Shown here: positions 32,284-43,368 of the stretch, one piece after another
Position numbering within the stretch: position 1 is the stretch's first letter
How the letters are laid out: each line of letters starts with the position of its first letter
Source of the DNA: Lytechinus variegatus
Lineage: Eukaryota > Echinodermata > Echinoidea > Temnopleuroida > Toxopneustidae
DNA: 64,000 nt
Assembly (NCBI RefSeq): GCF_018143015.1
Contig: NC_054747.1
Span: 34,856,733-34,920,732 of the forward strand
Direction: 5' to 3'
Made by a program: the position numbers and the translations under genes
Notes under the pieces: generated by a model
The model's input: the letters and a program-made list of their open reading frames with translations, nothing else
Database searches by the model: none
Told to the model about the DNA's origin: nothing

Positions 32284-33306
32284 AACATTGACGCCACCCT
32301 TGTTGACGCCACCCTTGTGACCTTTAATCTTCTTTCATCTTTTCAAAAATTGTTATCTATACCACCATCTGGGTTCCGTAACACAAAGATTGACTGACCA
32401 ATCAATATCAATGTTACAAGCACATTATGTTTAAAATACTGACCAGGGACCTATCAGTACGGTTCTTTCATATTCATCGCAAACCTTTGTTTTACGGAGC
32501 CCCGATCGTTCATGGTCTCATACACGGCGTCGGATATTGTTGCAAACTCAAGTCATTGTTCCAAAATAAAAATGTCAATGATGAGAGATTGATGAGTATT
32601 TACCGAGATATATTTTTTTCTGCAAGATTATTTGTATACACTTTACACTGACTGGAAAAATTGTTTTAAACAAATAAAAACAACTAAGACAAACAGTATC
32701 GAGTCATATGCACTGGTGATGAAATATGGACGTTTTGGTATTTTAACGTATTGCTTGTTTTCACAAAATGATCGGGGCCTGTACATGGACTTCCGGTAGG
32801 TATTCGAATATGAGAGACAGTGATGTCACCAGCTATTATTTAAAAAAACTGTTATCTATTAAAATGTAAGAAAAACTTCTTCATTGATTTTTACAACGAA
32901 TAAGATATTATTCATTAAAGTAAAAGTACATGTGGCCTCTTCAGTTCTCTTACTTAATATGACTTTATGAAAATAGTGACGTTTTACTTCCTTTTGGGGG
33001 CCTTTTGCATAAAATCTTTTACCTGAGAAACTCTGGTAAAAACTGAAAACTAAGGTTAGTCTGTTTTCTGCCATTGACTTTGAACACAGGGCAAAGCGGT
33101 AAAAACAACCTGAGTTTTTTCAGATTTCTAATTACAATATTTCTGGTATACATAAAATTGTGATAATTTTCACACATCAAAAAAGTCACAAGAAATGTTT
33201 TCTGGCGTATATTTCATAACTATGTCTACCGAAGATGATTTTTGTGTAAGCCTAATTTAATCCAACGGTCTGGAAACTCAAATTCTCCATGTGATTTTCT
33301 ATATAA
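32284..33306. other. No gene seen
   Basis: AT-rich sequence. No exon with a recognisable domain or element termini was found. Confidence 0.45.
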
Positions 33307-33589
33307 ATCTGGTCCAAGTCTTACAAAGAGTTACGATTGATCCAATCAATCATAACTCTATGGAAATCCATCAGTGTCATAATTTTTTGTACAACAAATT
33401 TGCAAAATGACCTTTATAGACAAAGGAGAACCCATCAAATTTTCAAGAAATCAATGAATTCATGGAAATACATAACATATATGTAGAAAATCTTGTAAAC
33501 AAGCATGCATTTCATGTTGACTTTGCTGGCTTTTCATATTTACGATTGATTGGATCAATCGCAACTCTTTGTAAGAAGGGCCCCAGATG
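33307..33589. mobile_element. Foldback MITE, TTACAAAGAGTT type
   Basis: About 283 bp. ATCTGG near each end, then ttacaaagagtt and cgattgatccaatcaatc, is repeated inverted at 33541-33589. Non-coding. It lies just upstream of the EGF exon. Confidence 0.8.
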
Positions 33590-33717
33590 TGTGTTATAAT
33601 TCGTTCATAGAATTACACGGTGTAATTCTTCTTTCATTACAGTGTGTATTGCGATGCTCTATGTCATAATATTATTAAAAAAGCATATTATTATCAATGT
33701 TATTTTTTGTTGGAAAG

Positions 33718-33843
33718 ATTGTGACAAGAATGTCTGCGAAGGCAACTGCTGCGAGGAGACTATAGACAGCTACCGATGCCACTGCTCGACATCTGGCAAT
33801 AAACCTGAGCCAAATATGACCAAGTTATTACCATCTAATCAAG
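33718..33843 (+). CDS. Exon: EGF-like module
   Basis: 126 bp, phase 1 at both ends, bounded by ttttttgttggaaag and aatcaag|gtaaat. It encodes DCDKNVCEGNCCEETIDSY then RCHC, a six-cysteine spacing like an EGF module, with a Gly/Asn/Pro-rich tail. Phase 1-1 symmetry is the rule for EGF exons. A stronger-looking acceptor at 33641-33642 (cttctttcattacag) is also in phase 1 but would add an Ile-rich stretch. I prefer the shorter exon. Confidence 0.65.
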
Positions 33844-34104
33844 GTAAATATAAGAACATGAAGAGACTGGACGTGCACTAGAATTGAAAGCAATATTAAT
33901 AAACCCAAATCCAGTATTTCGTAGCAGGCCCATGTCCCAAAATGACCTTTAATATCCACAGGTATTTGGAACTTGGAAAAGGTTTTTTTTTCACTTCGAT
34001 CAGGGGTTTCATCATCATTTCCCGCCCGTCAAGTTTTTCAGATCTGACAACTTTCAATGACTTTGATTGGCTAGAAGCACAGTTCCTATAGTAAAGGTCT
34101 GTCG

Positions 34105-34320
34105 GATAAAGCATTCATTCATTTCATTCATTTATTGATTCCACTTTTAAAGCAAATATCATGATATACGTAACAAATGTGTTCATAAACATAGTGTATC
34201 AATCATAAAATTAAGTATCTAACATAAGTATTTAAGCATAAGGTACACTACAAAATGTAAAAAAAAGTGAGGAGCCTAAATAAAAAGCAGAGTTTGTAGA
34301 AAATTAGGCTCCCAATGGGG
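34105..34320 (-). mobile_element. Possible LINE 3' end fragment
   Basis: On the minus strand this stretch ends in aaatgaatgaaatgaatgaa-like repeats, a tail style of CR1/L2 elements. No coding part is visible, so this is tentative. The rest of 33844-34519 shows nothing. Confidence 0.25.
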
Positions 34321-34519
34321 GAAAAATATAAGTTGTTACTTTGAGCGAACAAATTTGGAAACGGAAATGTGGAAACATACTTCCGACAAGGCCGTTCTTG
34401 AAACGCTCCCAAAACACTCATAAATTAATATAGATGCTCTATGAATCGGTTTCTATCCCCTTTCGAAGAGTGAAATCCCTCCTGGGAGCTTAAGGAATGC
34501 ACCATGAACAGATTCGGTA

Positions 34520-34524
34520 GGGCA
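34520..34524. repeat. Left flanking repeat GGGCA of the 6.3-kb foldback
   Basis: gggca directly precedes the terminal TGTTACAACCGATAAT. The same five bases directly follow the other terminus (40832-40836). Confidence 0.65.
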
Positions 34525-34536
34525 TGTTACAACCGA

Positions 34537-34690
34537 TAATGTCGCACCAACGCATAATGTCGCAGCAACGCATAATGTCGCAATCTGCGACATTATGCCA
34601 AGAGCGTCCGACGCATAATGTCGCAGTCAACGCATAATGTCGTAGTTTTTCTAACGCATAATGTCACATGTCGCAACGCATAATGTCACA
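34537..34690. repeat. Minisatellite, aacgcataatgtcgca units
   Basis: About eight units of 14-16 bp, some inverted (gcgacattatgc). The same units appear at 38157-38300 and 39546-39584. Confidence 0.85.
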
Positions 34691-35280
34691 GCGGTATTTT
34701 CTTCAGGACTCGAGCTACAGATAAGATATAAAACATGCTTTTACTTAGTATTTTGAGACACGAAAACGAGAATGAAATTATTTTGAAATCAGGATTACTC
34801 TTTGTATGGATATTTGTCGCTTTATTGCCATTTCGTCTACTGCCTTTTCCCCACTATCGCATGGTCTGATATCACTTCGTCTACTATTAGCTAGTCAACT
34901 ATCAACATAGTCCAATAACCATTTCGTCTAATTACCATCTCGTCTAATAGCCAGTTGGTCTAATAGCCGTTGTGTTTATTAATATTTAGTCTAATTGTAT
35001 TTTTTTCAGTTGGTCCAATATCCATTTTGTCCAATATCATTACGTCTATTACCTTTTTGTCTAAAAGCCAATTGGTCTAATAACCACTTGGTGTACTCTC
35101 ATTTTCGTCCATGTTCCATTTGGTCTAACTTCAGTTGGTTCGCTATCACTTTGTCTAAACCCATTTCGGCTAACAATCATTTGGTATCGTTACAATGGGT
35201 CCAATCACCATTAGGTCCTATCACCGGTTCTAGGACAATTACCTCCCCCCAGAAAATCACCTTCCGGACAACCAATTCTT
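34593..35280 (+). repeat. Arm 1, left copy
   Basis: Inverted match to 37620-38303. It includes a second minisatellite (34880-35200) of units such as taatagccagttggtc. Conceptual translations of the two arms differ at only a few residues, so arm identity is roughly 90 per cent or better. Confidence 0.85.
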
Positions 35281-35450
35281 GACATTTAGCCTCCGAGGTA
35301 AATTACCCCCCCCCCGGACAATTACCCCCGTACAATCATCCACTGGACAATTATTTCACAGACAATTACCCCCCCCCCCCAGCAAATGCCCCGAGAACAA
35401 TGATTCCCCAGACAGTTACCGCCAAACAATTACCCCGGAAATCCCCCCCC
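35223..35450. repeat. acaattaccccc minisatellite
   Basis: Degenerate acaattacc-cccc units. The inverse sequence (ggtaattgtcc) forms a longer block at 37160-37640, so the two can pair. Confidence 0.8.
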
Positions 35451-35479
35451 CACCTTCTCTCTGGCATCGAATCAAGCGT

Positions 35480-36470
35480 GACCCCAGGGGGGAAGGGGGC
35501 ACTCGACCAAAAAAGTGGTAGGGGTGTGCCGTGGGCGAGACAAAAAACGGGGTCCTTGGAACGGATCGCTAGCGTGTCAGTGCTGATGCATCCCTGTGGA
35601 ACGGATATGCGTGCATGACGTAGCCCCGGGGGGGGGGGGCACTCGACCAAAAAAGTGGTGGGGGTGTGCCGCGGGCGAGACAAAAAACGGGGGCCTTGGA
35701 GCGGGCTTATTGTAAAAAGGAGGGTCCTCGGAACGGGCTTCGGAACGACAAATGTTTGTGAAAACGGGGGTCCTTGGAACGGATCGCCAGCGTGTGAGCG
35801 CGTATGCCTCCCTACGGAACGGTCATGCGTGCATGATGCAGCTAGCGCGGCCTCCGCCGGGGAGCTCTGCGGCCGCTTTTCACCAAAATTGCAGCTCATT
35901 CAACGCGATCGGAGCGGCGTAACGAAAAATATGCGAAGCTTTGGAGCGGATTTCTCTCTTCTTTTTTCTCGATAAGAAGAAAATGCTATGCCTTGGAGCG
36001 GCTTTCTGTGTTCTTTTTCTCAACAAGGCAAAAATGCTATGCCTTGGAACGGAAATTTGAGTGTAAAAATGGGGGTCCCCTCCGCGGCACATACCCACTA
36101 TGCATTGTATACTGAGTGCCCCCCCCCCCCGGGGATGTAGCTCGCCCGGCGGCACGTCCGCCGGGTGCGCTCGCGCAGAGGTGATGGTCGGACAGCGCTC
36201 TGCGGCCGCATTTCACCAAAATTGCAGCTCATTGTAGCGGATCAATGTGACCGGAACGGCGTAACGAAATATATATGACAAGCTTTGGAGCGGATTTCTT
36301 TCTTCTTTTTTCTCGATAAGAAGAAAATGTTTTGCCTTGGAGCGGCTTTATTTGTTCTTTTTCTCAATGAGACAAAGATGCTATGCCTTGGAACGGAAAT
36401 TTGAGTGTAAAAATGGGGGTCTCCTCCGCTGCACATTATTATATACTTAGTGCCCCCCCCCCCGGGCGTG
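35480..36470. repeat. GC-rich dispersed repeats in the foldback loop
   Basis: Two related blocks (about 35485-36125 and 36130-36465). The first holds two copies of gggggcactcgaccaaaaaa, and both share cttggagcggatttct, ctatgccttggaacgg and a C-run border. It is much more GC-rich than its surroundings. Overlapping open frames on both strands are by-products of GC richness. Confidence 0.75.
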
Positions 36471-36524
36471 AACCATTATAATGGTCTGGGTCGGTGGCAC
36501 AGGTTTTCAATATATTTTCTACTT

Positions 36525-36650
36525 TATCTTATGTTAATAACTTTCTCTCTTATATCGCTCTTTCTCCCTTTTTCTCTCTCCCTCTCTCACATTTTCTTCT
36601 TTTTCATTTTTCTTCCTTTTCCGCCTTTTTTCTTTTTTTTTGTTTAGCAA
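36525..36650. repeat. CT/T-rich low-complexity tract
   Basis: Pyrimidine-rich run within the loop. 36651-37159 shows no gene. Confidence 0.7.
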
Positions 36651-37159
36651 TGCCTTCGGCATCATGAAAAATGGGGGTGGGGGCTTGCGCTATATAGCTA
36701 CGCATCTGCACATCGGAAAACTGTGTAAACTGGCCCACATACTAAGTTTTCATAGAACAATTGAACATTCATGAAAAGACACGATTAGACATAATAATCA
36801 CAAATGCCTAATATCTCTGATTCCAGTTGATCTGATTTTTTCTTGATTCATTTGGGGTTTAATTTCAGGAAAAAATCAGGAAAATAGATAAAACATTAAA
36901 AAGACACCTTCACAGGTAGAAATATTGAAAGTCGGTAACGCAAACCATCAACACTACTATTGACAAGAAGAACCTATAAACCTGTTATTTTAAAACAATT
37001 CATCTAACAAGAAGCTAAGAATTATGAAACAATTGGTGCACATTCCAGATTAAGATGTGGCTTAAGTTTTAATACAGTAAGCAAAAAAAAATATGCAAAG
37101 ATAATATACGCAAGAACGCCTTGTAATTTTACTATTTAGGCCCTAACTCTGTGCTCTCC

Positions 37160-37640
37160 CTTTGTCTAGGGGGTTATTGTCCCCGGGGCAGGGTAATTGT
37201 TCCCGTTGGTAATTGTCCTCTGGGGTAATTATCGGGGGTAATTGTCCTCGGGGGAGGGGGTAATTTTCCTAAGGGGTAATTGTCCGGGGGTAATTGTCAT
37301 CGGGGGGTAGTTGTCCGGGAGTAATTGTCATCGGGGGGTAGTTGTTCAGGGGGTAATTGTCCGGGGGTAATTGTCCAGGGGGTAGTTGTCCGGGGGGGGG
37401 TAATTGTCCTCAGGGGGTAATCGTCCTCGGGGGTAGTTTTACAGGGGGTAGTTGTCCGGGAGTAATTGTCTAGGGGGGTAATTGTCCAGGGGGTAATTGT
37501 CCGGGGTGTAATTGTCCTCAGGGGGTAATTGTCCTCGGGGGGTAATTGTCCTCAGGGGGTAATTGTCCTCGGGTGGGTAAACTTGTCAGGGATTAGTTGT
37601 CCGGAAGGGTAATTGTCCGTGGGGTAATTGTCCTAGAACC
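37160..37640. repeat. gggggtaattgtcc minisatellite
   Basis: More than 20 degenerate units of gggggtaattgtcc(tc). It is the inverse partner of 35223-35450 and is clearly expanded relative to it. Confidence 0.9.
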
Positions 37641-38303
37641 AATGATTGGACCTTTTGGTGATTGGACCCGTGGCAACGATACCAAATGAGTGTTAGCCGA
37701 AATGGATTTAGACAAAGTGATAGCGAACCAACTGAAGTTAGACCAAATGGAACATGGACGAAAATGAGAGTACACCAAGTGGTTATTAGACCAATTGGCT
37801 ATTAGACCAAAAGGTAATAGGCGTAATGATATTGGACAAAATGGATATTGGACCAACTGAAAAAAATACAATTATACTAAATGATAATAAACACAACGGC
37901 TATTAGACCAACTGGCTATTAGACGAGATGGTAATTAGACGAAATGGTTATTGGACTATGTTGATAGTTGACTAACTAATGGTAGACGAAATGATATCAG
38001 ACCATGCGATAGTGGGGAAAAGGCAGTAGACGAAATATCCATACAAAGAGTAATCCTGATTTCAAAATAATTTCATTCTCTTTTTCGTGTCTCAAAATAC
38101 TCAGTAAAAGCATGTTTTATATCTTATCTGTAGCTCGAGTCCTGAAGAAAATACCGCTGTGACATTATGCGTTGCGACATGTGACATTACGCGTTGACGA
38201 TTTGCTGCGACATTATGCGTTGCGACATGTGACATTATGCGTTAGAAAATCTACGACATTATGCGTTGACTGCGACATTATGCGTCGGACGCTCTTGGCA
38301 TAA
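37620..38303 (-). repeat. Arm 1, right (inverted) copy
   Basis: Reverse complement of 34593-35280, ending in the same gccaagagcgtccgacgc words and the gcgacattatgcg minisatellite (38157-38300). Confidence 0.85.
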
Positions 38304-40818
38304 TTGGGACCTTTCGCAATCATCACGGACGCTAGTATTAGGGTCCCCTAACACAAAAGTTAACGCTTAATCATACACTTGATTTTTAAGATTGATTGTG
38401 CATTACAGTCAATAGAATCAAACGTAGAAAACTGCTCTACGATCAATGCTAAGCTTTGTGTAACAGGGGGGTTACAGGCCCTACAAATCTGCTTTTCGTG
38501 TGCAAAATCCCTTTCCGCGACACCCGTACCGCATACATGCATGTATATTACGACTGATGGCTGGAGATATTCAAAATGCAGGACCTAAAATAGATTTATG
38601 ACATGGAGAAGAAAGTGGTTTTTCAAACAAATCGAGAACATATTGAGTGAGGAAAAACTTACTGAATGAAGGCTTAAATATAGATCATTACAGTCCATCG
38701 AATCGATATTACATTTAATGTGGATTATTGGTGGATCACTGGCAATTGATTTCATGGATAAGATCAACCTCTCCAGCCGAACATTTCGCATGCGTTGATA
38801 TGTACACATCATATGCGATACCTTTGAACTCGTTTCCTTTTGTTTCTTTTGTTTCTTTGTTTACTCCTTATACACAAACGATATGCCTCTCGCACACGAT
38901 GTGAGGGGCATTATGTTTTACATTCCCCAGAAATGGGGATTAGATTCAAATTCCGGGGGGACCACTTCCATTGATGAGTGGATACCAGGCACGACCATGG
39001 GGTTTCGAAAAGTACCCTAAACATGCTAAACAAGGGAAGCAATTCTTTTCCAGATTATGAAAATGCATCTCTTAACAAGTATTTGGCTTGTGAAACCCTA
39101 CAAGTATTGAATATATATCCCTTATTTCAGCATTTTAAACATCGTTTTGACACCCTTATAACGTTACATAGGCCTATATACGTAACGTACCTGCCCACTC
39201 TGTCCCCTTTTACGGGTGGTCGCTACTGGTATCCACTAATCAATGGAAGTGGGCCCCCCCGGGCGGCCTCTCGAGCTCTAGGAGGAGTCAAATGTGGCTT
39301 TGGAAAGTCGTCCTCAATCGGATAAATCGCTGTTACCATAGTAGCAACCAGAATTTTGCACACGAAACGCATATTGAATGTTTCCGTCGCAGATGCGAAA
39401 CGAAAAAAAAATCTCATGTCACACAATTTGCATTGCAGGACTGAGTTTTACGACCATGATCACGGGCCCAAAAAGTCCCTTCCAAAGTCAACTACCGTTG
39501 TAAATAAGCGTCCGCGTCCTCAAACGAAAGGTCGGGAATGTCGCAGATTGCGACATTATGCGTTGCTGCGACATTATGCGTTGGTGCGACATTCCCGACC
39601 TTTCGTTTGAGGACGCGGACGCTTATTTACAACGGTCGTTGACTTTGGAAGGGACTTTTTGGGCCCGTCACCATGGTCGTAAAACTCAGTCCTGCAATGC
39701 AAATTGTGTGACATGAGATTTTTTTTTCGTTTCGCATCTGCGACGGAAACATTCAATATGCGTCTTGTGTGCAAAATTCTGGTTGCTACTATGGTAACAG
39801 CGATTTATCCGATTGAGGACGACTTTCCAAAGCCACATTTGACTCCTCCTAGAGCTCGAGAGGCCGCCCGGGGGGCCCACTTCCATTGATTAGTGGATAC
39901 CAGTAGCGACCACCCGTAAAAGGGGACAGAGTGGGCAGGTACGTTACGTATATAGGCCTATGTAACGTTATAAGGGTGTCAAAACGATGTTTAAAATGCT
40001 GAAATAAGGGATATATATTCAATACTTGTAGGGTTTCACAAGCCAAATACTTGTTAAGAGATGCATTTTCATAATCTGGAAAAGAATTGCTTCCCTTGTT
40101 TAGCATGTTTAGGGTACTTTTCGAAACCCCATGGTCGTGCCTGGTATCCACTCATCAATGGAAGTGGTCCCCCCGGAATTTGAATCTAATCCCATTTCTG
40201 GGGAATGTAAAACATAATGCCCCTCACATCGTGTGCGAGAGGCATATCGTTTGTGTATAAGGAGTAAACAAAAGAAACAAAAGGAAACGAGTTCAAAGGT
40301 ATCGCATATGATGTGTACATATCAACGCATGCGAAATGTTCGGCTGGAGAGGTTGATCTTATCCATGAAATCAATTGCCAGTGATCCACCAATAATCCAC
40401 ATGAAATGTAATATCGATTCGATGGACTGTAATGATCTATATTTAAGCCTTCATTCAGTAAGTTTTTCCTCACTCAATATGTTCTCGATTTGTTTGAAAA
40501 ACCACTTTCTTCTCCATGTCATAAATCTATTTTAGGTTCTGCATTTTGAATATCTCCAGCCATCAGTCGTAATATACATGCATGTATGCGGTACGGGTGT
40601 CGCGGAAAGGGATTTTGCACACGAAAAGCAGATTTGTAGGGCCTGTAACCCCCCTGTTACACAAAGCTTAGCATTGATCGTAGAGCAGTTTTCTACGTTT
40701 GATTCTATTGACTGTAATGCACAATCAATCTTAAAAATCAAGTGTATGATTAAGCGTTAACTTTTGTGTTAGGGGACCCTAATACTAGCGTCCGTGATGA
40801 TTGCGAAAGGTCCCAATT
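38304..40818. repeat. 2.5-kb near-perfect palindrome of a repeat module
   Basis: Left arm 38304-39545 and right arm 39585-40818, with a 39-bp spacer made of gcgacattatgcgtt units. Long conceptual translations are identical between arms (for example 38379-38588 plus and 40532-40741 minus, 69 of 69 residues), so arm identity is very high. Each arm is one module copy ending ggacctttcg outside and cgacctttcg inside. Each contains a nested CCCGGGGG-type foldback (38953-39264 and 39864-40177). A third, older module copy is split between 20181-20797 and 31661-32283. Confidence 0.92.
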
Positions 40819-40831
40819 ATCGGTTGTAACA

Positions 40832-40836
40832 GGGCA
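40832..40836. repeat. Right flanking repeat GGGCA of the 6.3-kb foldback
   Basis: Copy of 34520-34524 immediately outside the right terminus. Downstream, 40837-41833 shows no gene. Confidence 0.65.
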
Positions 40837-41833
40837 AACTGATTTCAAGATGCACGTTTCTGCCATGAGCGCCCCCACCGATGATCTTTACTATTAAGGC
40901 TTGGTAGTTGGAATCAATATTGCTACATCGGACATGTAGGTGGGTTTTAGATTTCAGCTTTAATGACCTATATCTGCTCATGCTCAGATTGTACGAACTC
41001 ATTTATCAAATATGTCTGCATATGGCTTTTCTTTTGGATAGTATAATCGGCTTATACTGTCCTAAACAAAAACTAGATCAGGAATATGTATTTATAACAC
41101 ACCGTCAATAAAAGACCACACGCAGTTCACTCCCCATTTAAACAACGTGCTTAAAATTTGAGACAGCGTTTATGTATCTATCAAGGTTAGTAAGGGGTAT
41201 TTTCATTCTCGCTGATATGAAATATGAATGAATAAGCAGAGCCCGACGTCGCCATGTCAAAATCATTAAACATTTCATAGACAGCGATAACCACGTACGC
41301 TATCACGAGTTCGACTTTTGATTCTCTTTCTTTTAGTTTAAATGTAGTTCGTGTGGGAGATGTGATTGCCTTTGCGAAGTATGCTTGGGGTGTCTTTTAT
41401 CATAAAAAGAAATATGGTATGTAGTTTGGGGCAAGCGCCTCCTTTGTATAAAAAAGGCATTACCGACGGCGCGCCGTCATCTAGACATAAATTATTATTC
41501 AGGCAATGTGATCTGCTCTGTTGCTATGCGTGCGTGCATGCGAAAACTACGTCAGAGGATTTTTTTATTAGATAAACCTCAAAAGGCAGATGCGTCGATT
41601 CTGAGTTGGGGGGGAGGGACAAATCGATGTGTATCGACTTGCTCCCCCTATACCCCCCTTCCCTCATAATTTTGACAAATTTAATCATTCACAACATTCA
41701 ATGCAAATTCTGTTAAAAACATGGGATGGCACTATAAAACAATTAACCTTGGAATAAAAATAGTATTAAACATGCGACATTATCAATATCCCGCCCCTTG
41801 GAACATGGATTAATTAAGCCCCTGTAAAACTGT

Positions 41834-41982
41834 GTTCACATTTGTTCTACGGCGGCCGTACGGCGAGTCGAAAACAGTCGTTTTATTCATTTTTATTCGA
41901 ACCACCTATATGTAGCTGGTACAAAAAATGTTAAAACGGCTGTTGTCGACTTGCCGTACGGCCGCCGTAGAACAAATGTGAC
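41834..41982. mobile_element. Foldback MITE with GC-rich termini
   Basis: 149 bp; cacatttgttctacggcggc continues through cgtacggc on the left and is repeated inverted at the right, with arms of about 38 bp. Non-coding, in the intron before the first FReD exon. Confidence 0.85.
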
Positions 41983-42204
41983 CAAGGTATTAAAGGGTAT
42001 GTATATTGTGTAACGCCTCGATATATTGTTGTCATAATGCTCTCCTATTTATTATAATCAGATGATGTTTGTCATGAATAGCTTTAATATGAGCGATTTT
42101 TATGTATCGACAGATGCTGTAAGCAACATTGGAAGATCCTTGCATCTGATTTGGTGAGGACATTGAAATCACCGATTATTGTTTCATGAATCATTATTCC
42201 CCAG

Positions 42205-42359
42205 GGTCTAGCATCCCACGTGACTGCTCCGAGATTCAGACTGGTGGCCAATCCAATATCAGCATGCTCAGTGGTGTATACCTAATCAGCCCTGAAGGAG
42301 AGGACGGGGAACCATTCTATGTCTACTGTGACATGGCGACCGATGGTGGACTATGGACG
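42205..42359 (+). CDS. Exon: FReD domain, N-terminal part
   Basis: Acceptor ttattccccag, donor ctatggacg|gtgagc. It enters in phase 1 (G|GG Gly, matching the EGF exon) and leaves in phase 0. It encodes SSIPRDCSEIQTGGQSNISM, then a GVYLISPEG segment and VYCDMATDGGLWT. The conserved cysteine pair (PRDC and VYC) and the DGGLWT motif are standard for the start of fibrinogen-like domains. Confidence 0.9.
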
Positions 42360-42542
42360 GTGAGCTAGATGCTCGAAAGTTTTCGCATAGCGACGCAGGT
42401 CGGATTCAATAATTCAGTATCAATATTTTGAAAATGAACAGCTGGGAGGTCTTTGTCAAGAATTGTCGAACCGGAACAACACTTTCGTGCTAAGTTTCAG
42501 AGCTGACGGAAAATGACAAATGTGTCGTTATTCCAGAGTCCG

Positions 42543-42781
42543 CACAGCAAAAACTGTGCTGTTAACCGGTGTACATAGAGGACCACACCAGTTATTTTAC
42601 ACCGGTGTTAAATTGGTGGTGTTAGTTTTACACCTATAGGTGTTATTTCAACACCTTTGGTTGTTACATTTACACTCATTGGTGTTATGTTCAATCTCTA
42701 GGGTGTAAATTTAACACCTCAGGGTGTGGTCCTCTATTAATACCAATTGGTGTCAGTTTTAACACCACAGTTTTTACAGTG
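42543..42781. mobile_element. CACTG-type MITE, copy 1
   Basis: 239 bp with inverted termini CACAGCAAAAACTGT... / ...ACAGTTTTTACAGTG, filled with ggtgtta/acacc repeats. It is flanked by CG on both sides. Copies at 44192-44429 (flank TA/TA) and 57347-57585 (flank CA/CA) point to a 2-bp target duplication, as in CACTA/EnSpm elements. The DNA around it (cagagtcc ... cgaaactgctgttttgattcc) matches, without the element, sequences near 57213 and 62170. Confidence 0.8.
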
Positions 42782-43368
42782 CGGTACGAAACTGCTGTTT
42801 TGATTCCGCAAATTTCGACCAAGACGTCTTGGTAGTTCATTGTCATGAATGGCATTCGTCAATACATCTTCTATGTTCTTGGATTCGTCATGATTCATGG
42901 AGCGGAAACTACCCGATGCCACAGCGAATCGTACAATTGCTATGACGTCATTACGACTACATTTTCAATTCGTTTTTAGTCTAGTAGCATAGCAACATAT
43001 TTCAATGCCTATACCGTGGTGGTTCAACCGATATTGCACAGATTGATCTTTGAACACCTCCTTAGTGAATTCTTCTGGCTGTATCGGATGCACTAAAAGG
43101 ACGTTTCTGACATTCTGACGTGCTTCAACCCGGCGGCAGAGGATTTCGCTTTTCCCTGTATGAATGTGGCTACAATTTGGACTTCCTACTTGGTCAAAGG
43201 TACCTGTACTTGGGCCATAAAATCCATTCATTGTAATAAAGGTCTTGTTTTTAATTGTTATTTTTTTTAGTACCAAATCTCGTATAGCATCATAGAAGTA
43301 AGAATGATAATGATCACTACCACTCTCTCTCTACATGCCTGTCTTCCTCTCATTCTCTTTCCTTTTAG
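42782..43368. other. FReD intron remainder
   Basis: On the minus strand, frames of 61 and 103 codons (42737-42922, 42965-43276) occur. The inner part belongs to the dispersed repeat that flanks the MITE. No family was recognised and no gene is called. Confidence 0.35.

Larger units (their letters stand above)
34525..40831. mobile_element. 6.3-kb compound foldback element in the FReD intron
   Basis: The ends are perfect 16-bp inverted repeats (TGTTACAACCGATAAT at 34525-34540, its complement at 40816-40831) with a 5-bp flanking repeat GGGCA. Inside, from the left: a minisatellite of about 15-bp units (34537-34690); arm 1 (34593-35280), a loop of other repeats, arm 1 inverted (37620-38303); then a 2.5-kb palindrome (38304-40818). 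The 15-bp units recur at the start, between the two inverted pairs and at the palindrome centre. No transposase frame is seen, so it would need help in trans. TU elements of sea urchins also have arms of 15-bp tandem repeats. The TGTTA start also fits the TGTNR termini of Ginger elements. Neither link is proven. Confidence 0.8.

Noticed and set aside
33643-33717. Longer EGF exon starting at the acceptor 33641-33642
   Set aside because: The acceptor is strong and in phase, but it adds an Ile/Leu/Lys stretch foreign to secreted EGF-FReD proteins. Not excluded without RNA data.
35366-36219. Overlapping Pro/Arg-rich frames in the foldback loop
   Set aside because: GC-rich repeat DNA with C-runs; frames overlap on both strands and show no domain.
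38360-40760. Identical small proteins on both strands
   Set aside because: They are the two arms of the palindrome, and the older copy at 31.9-32.1 kb does not preserve the frames.
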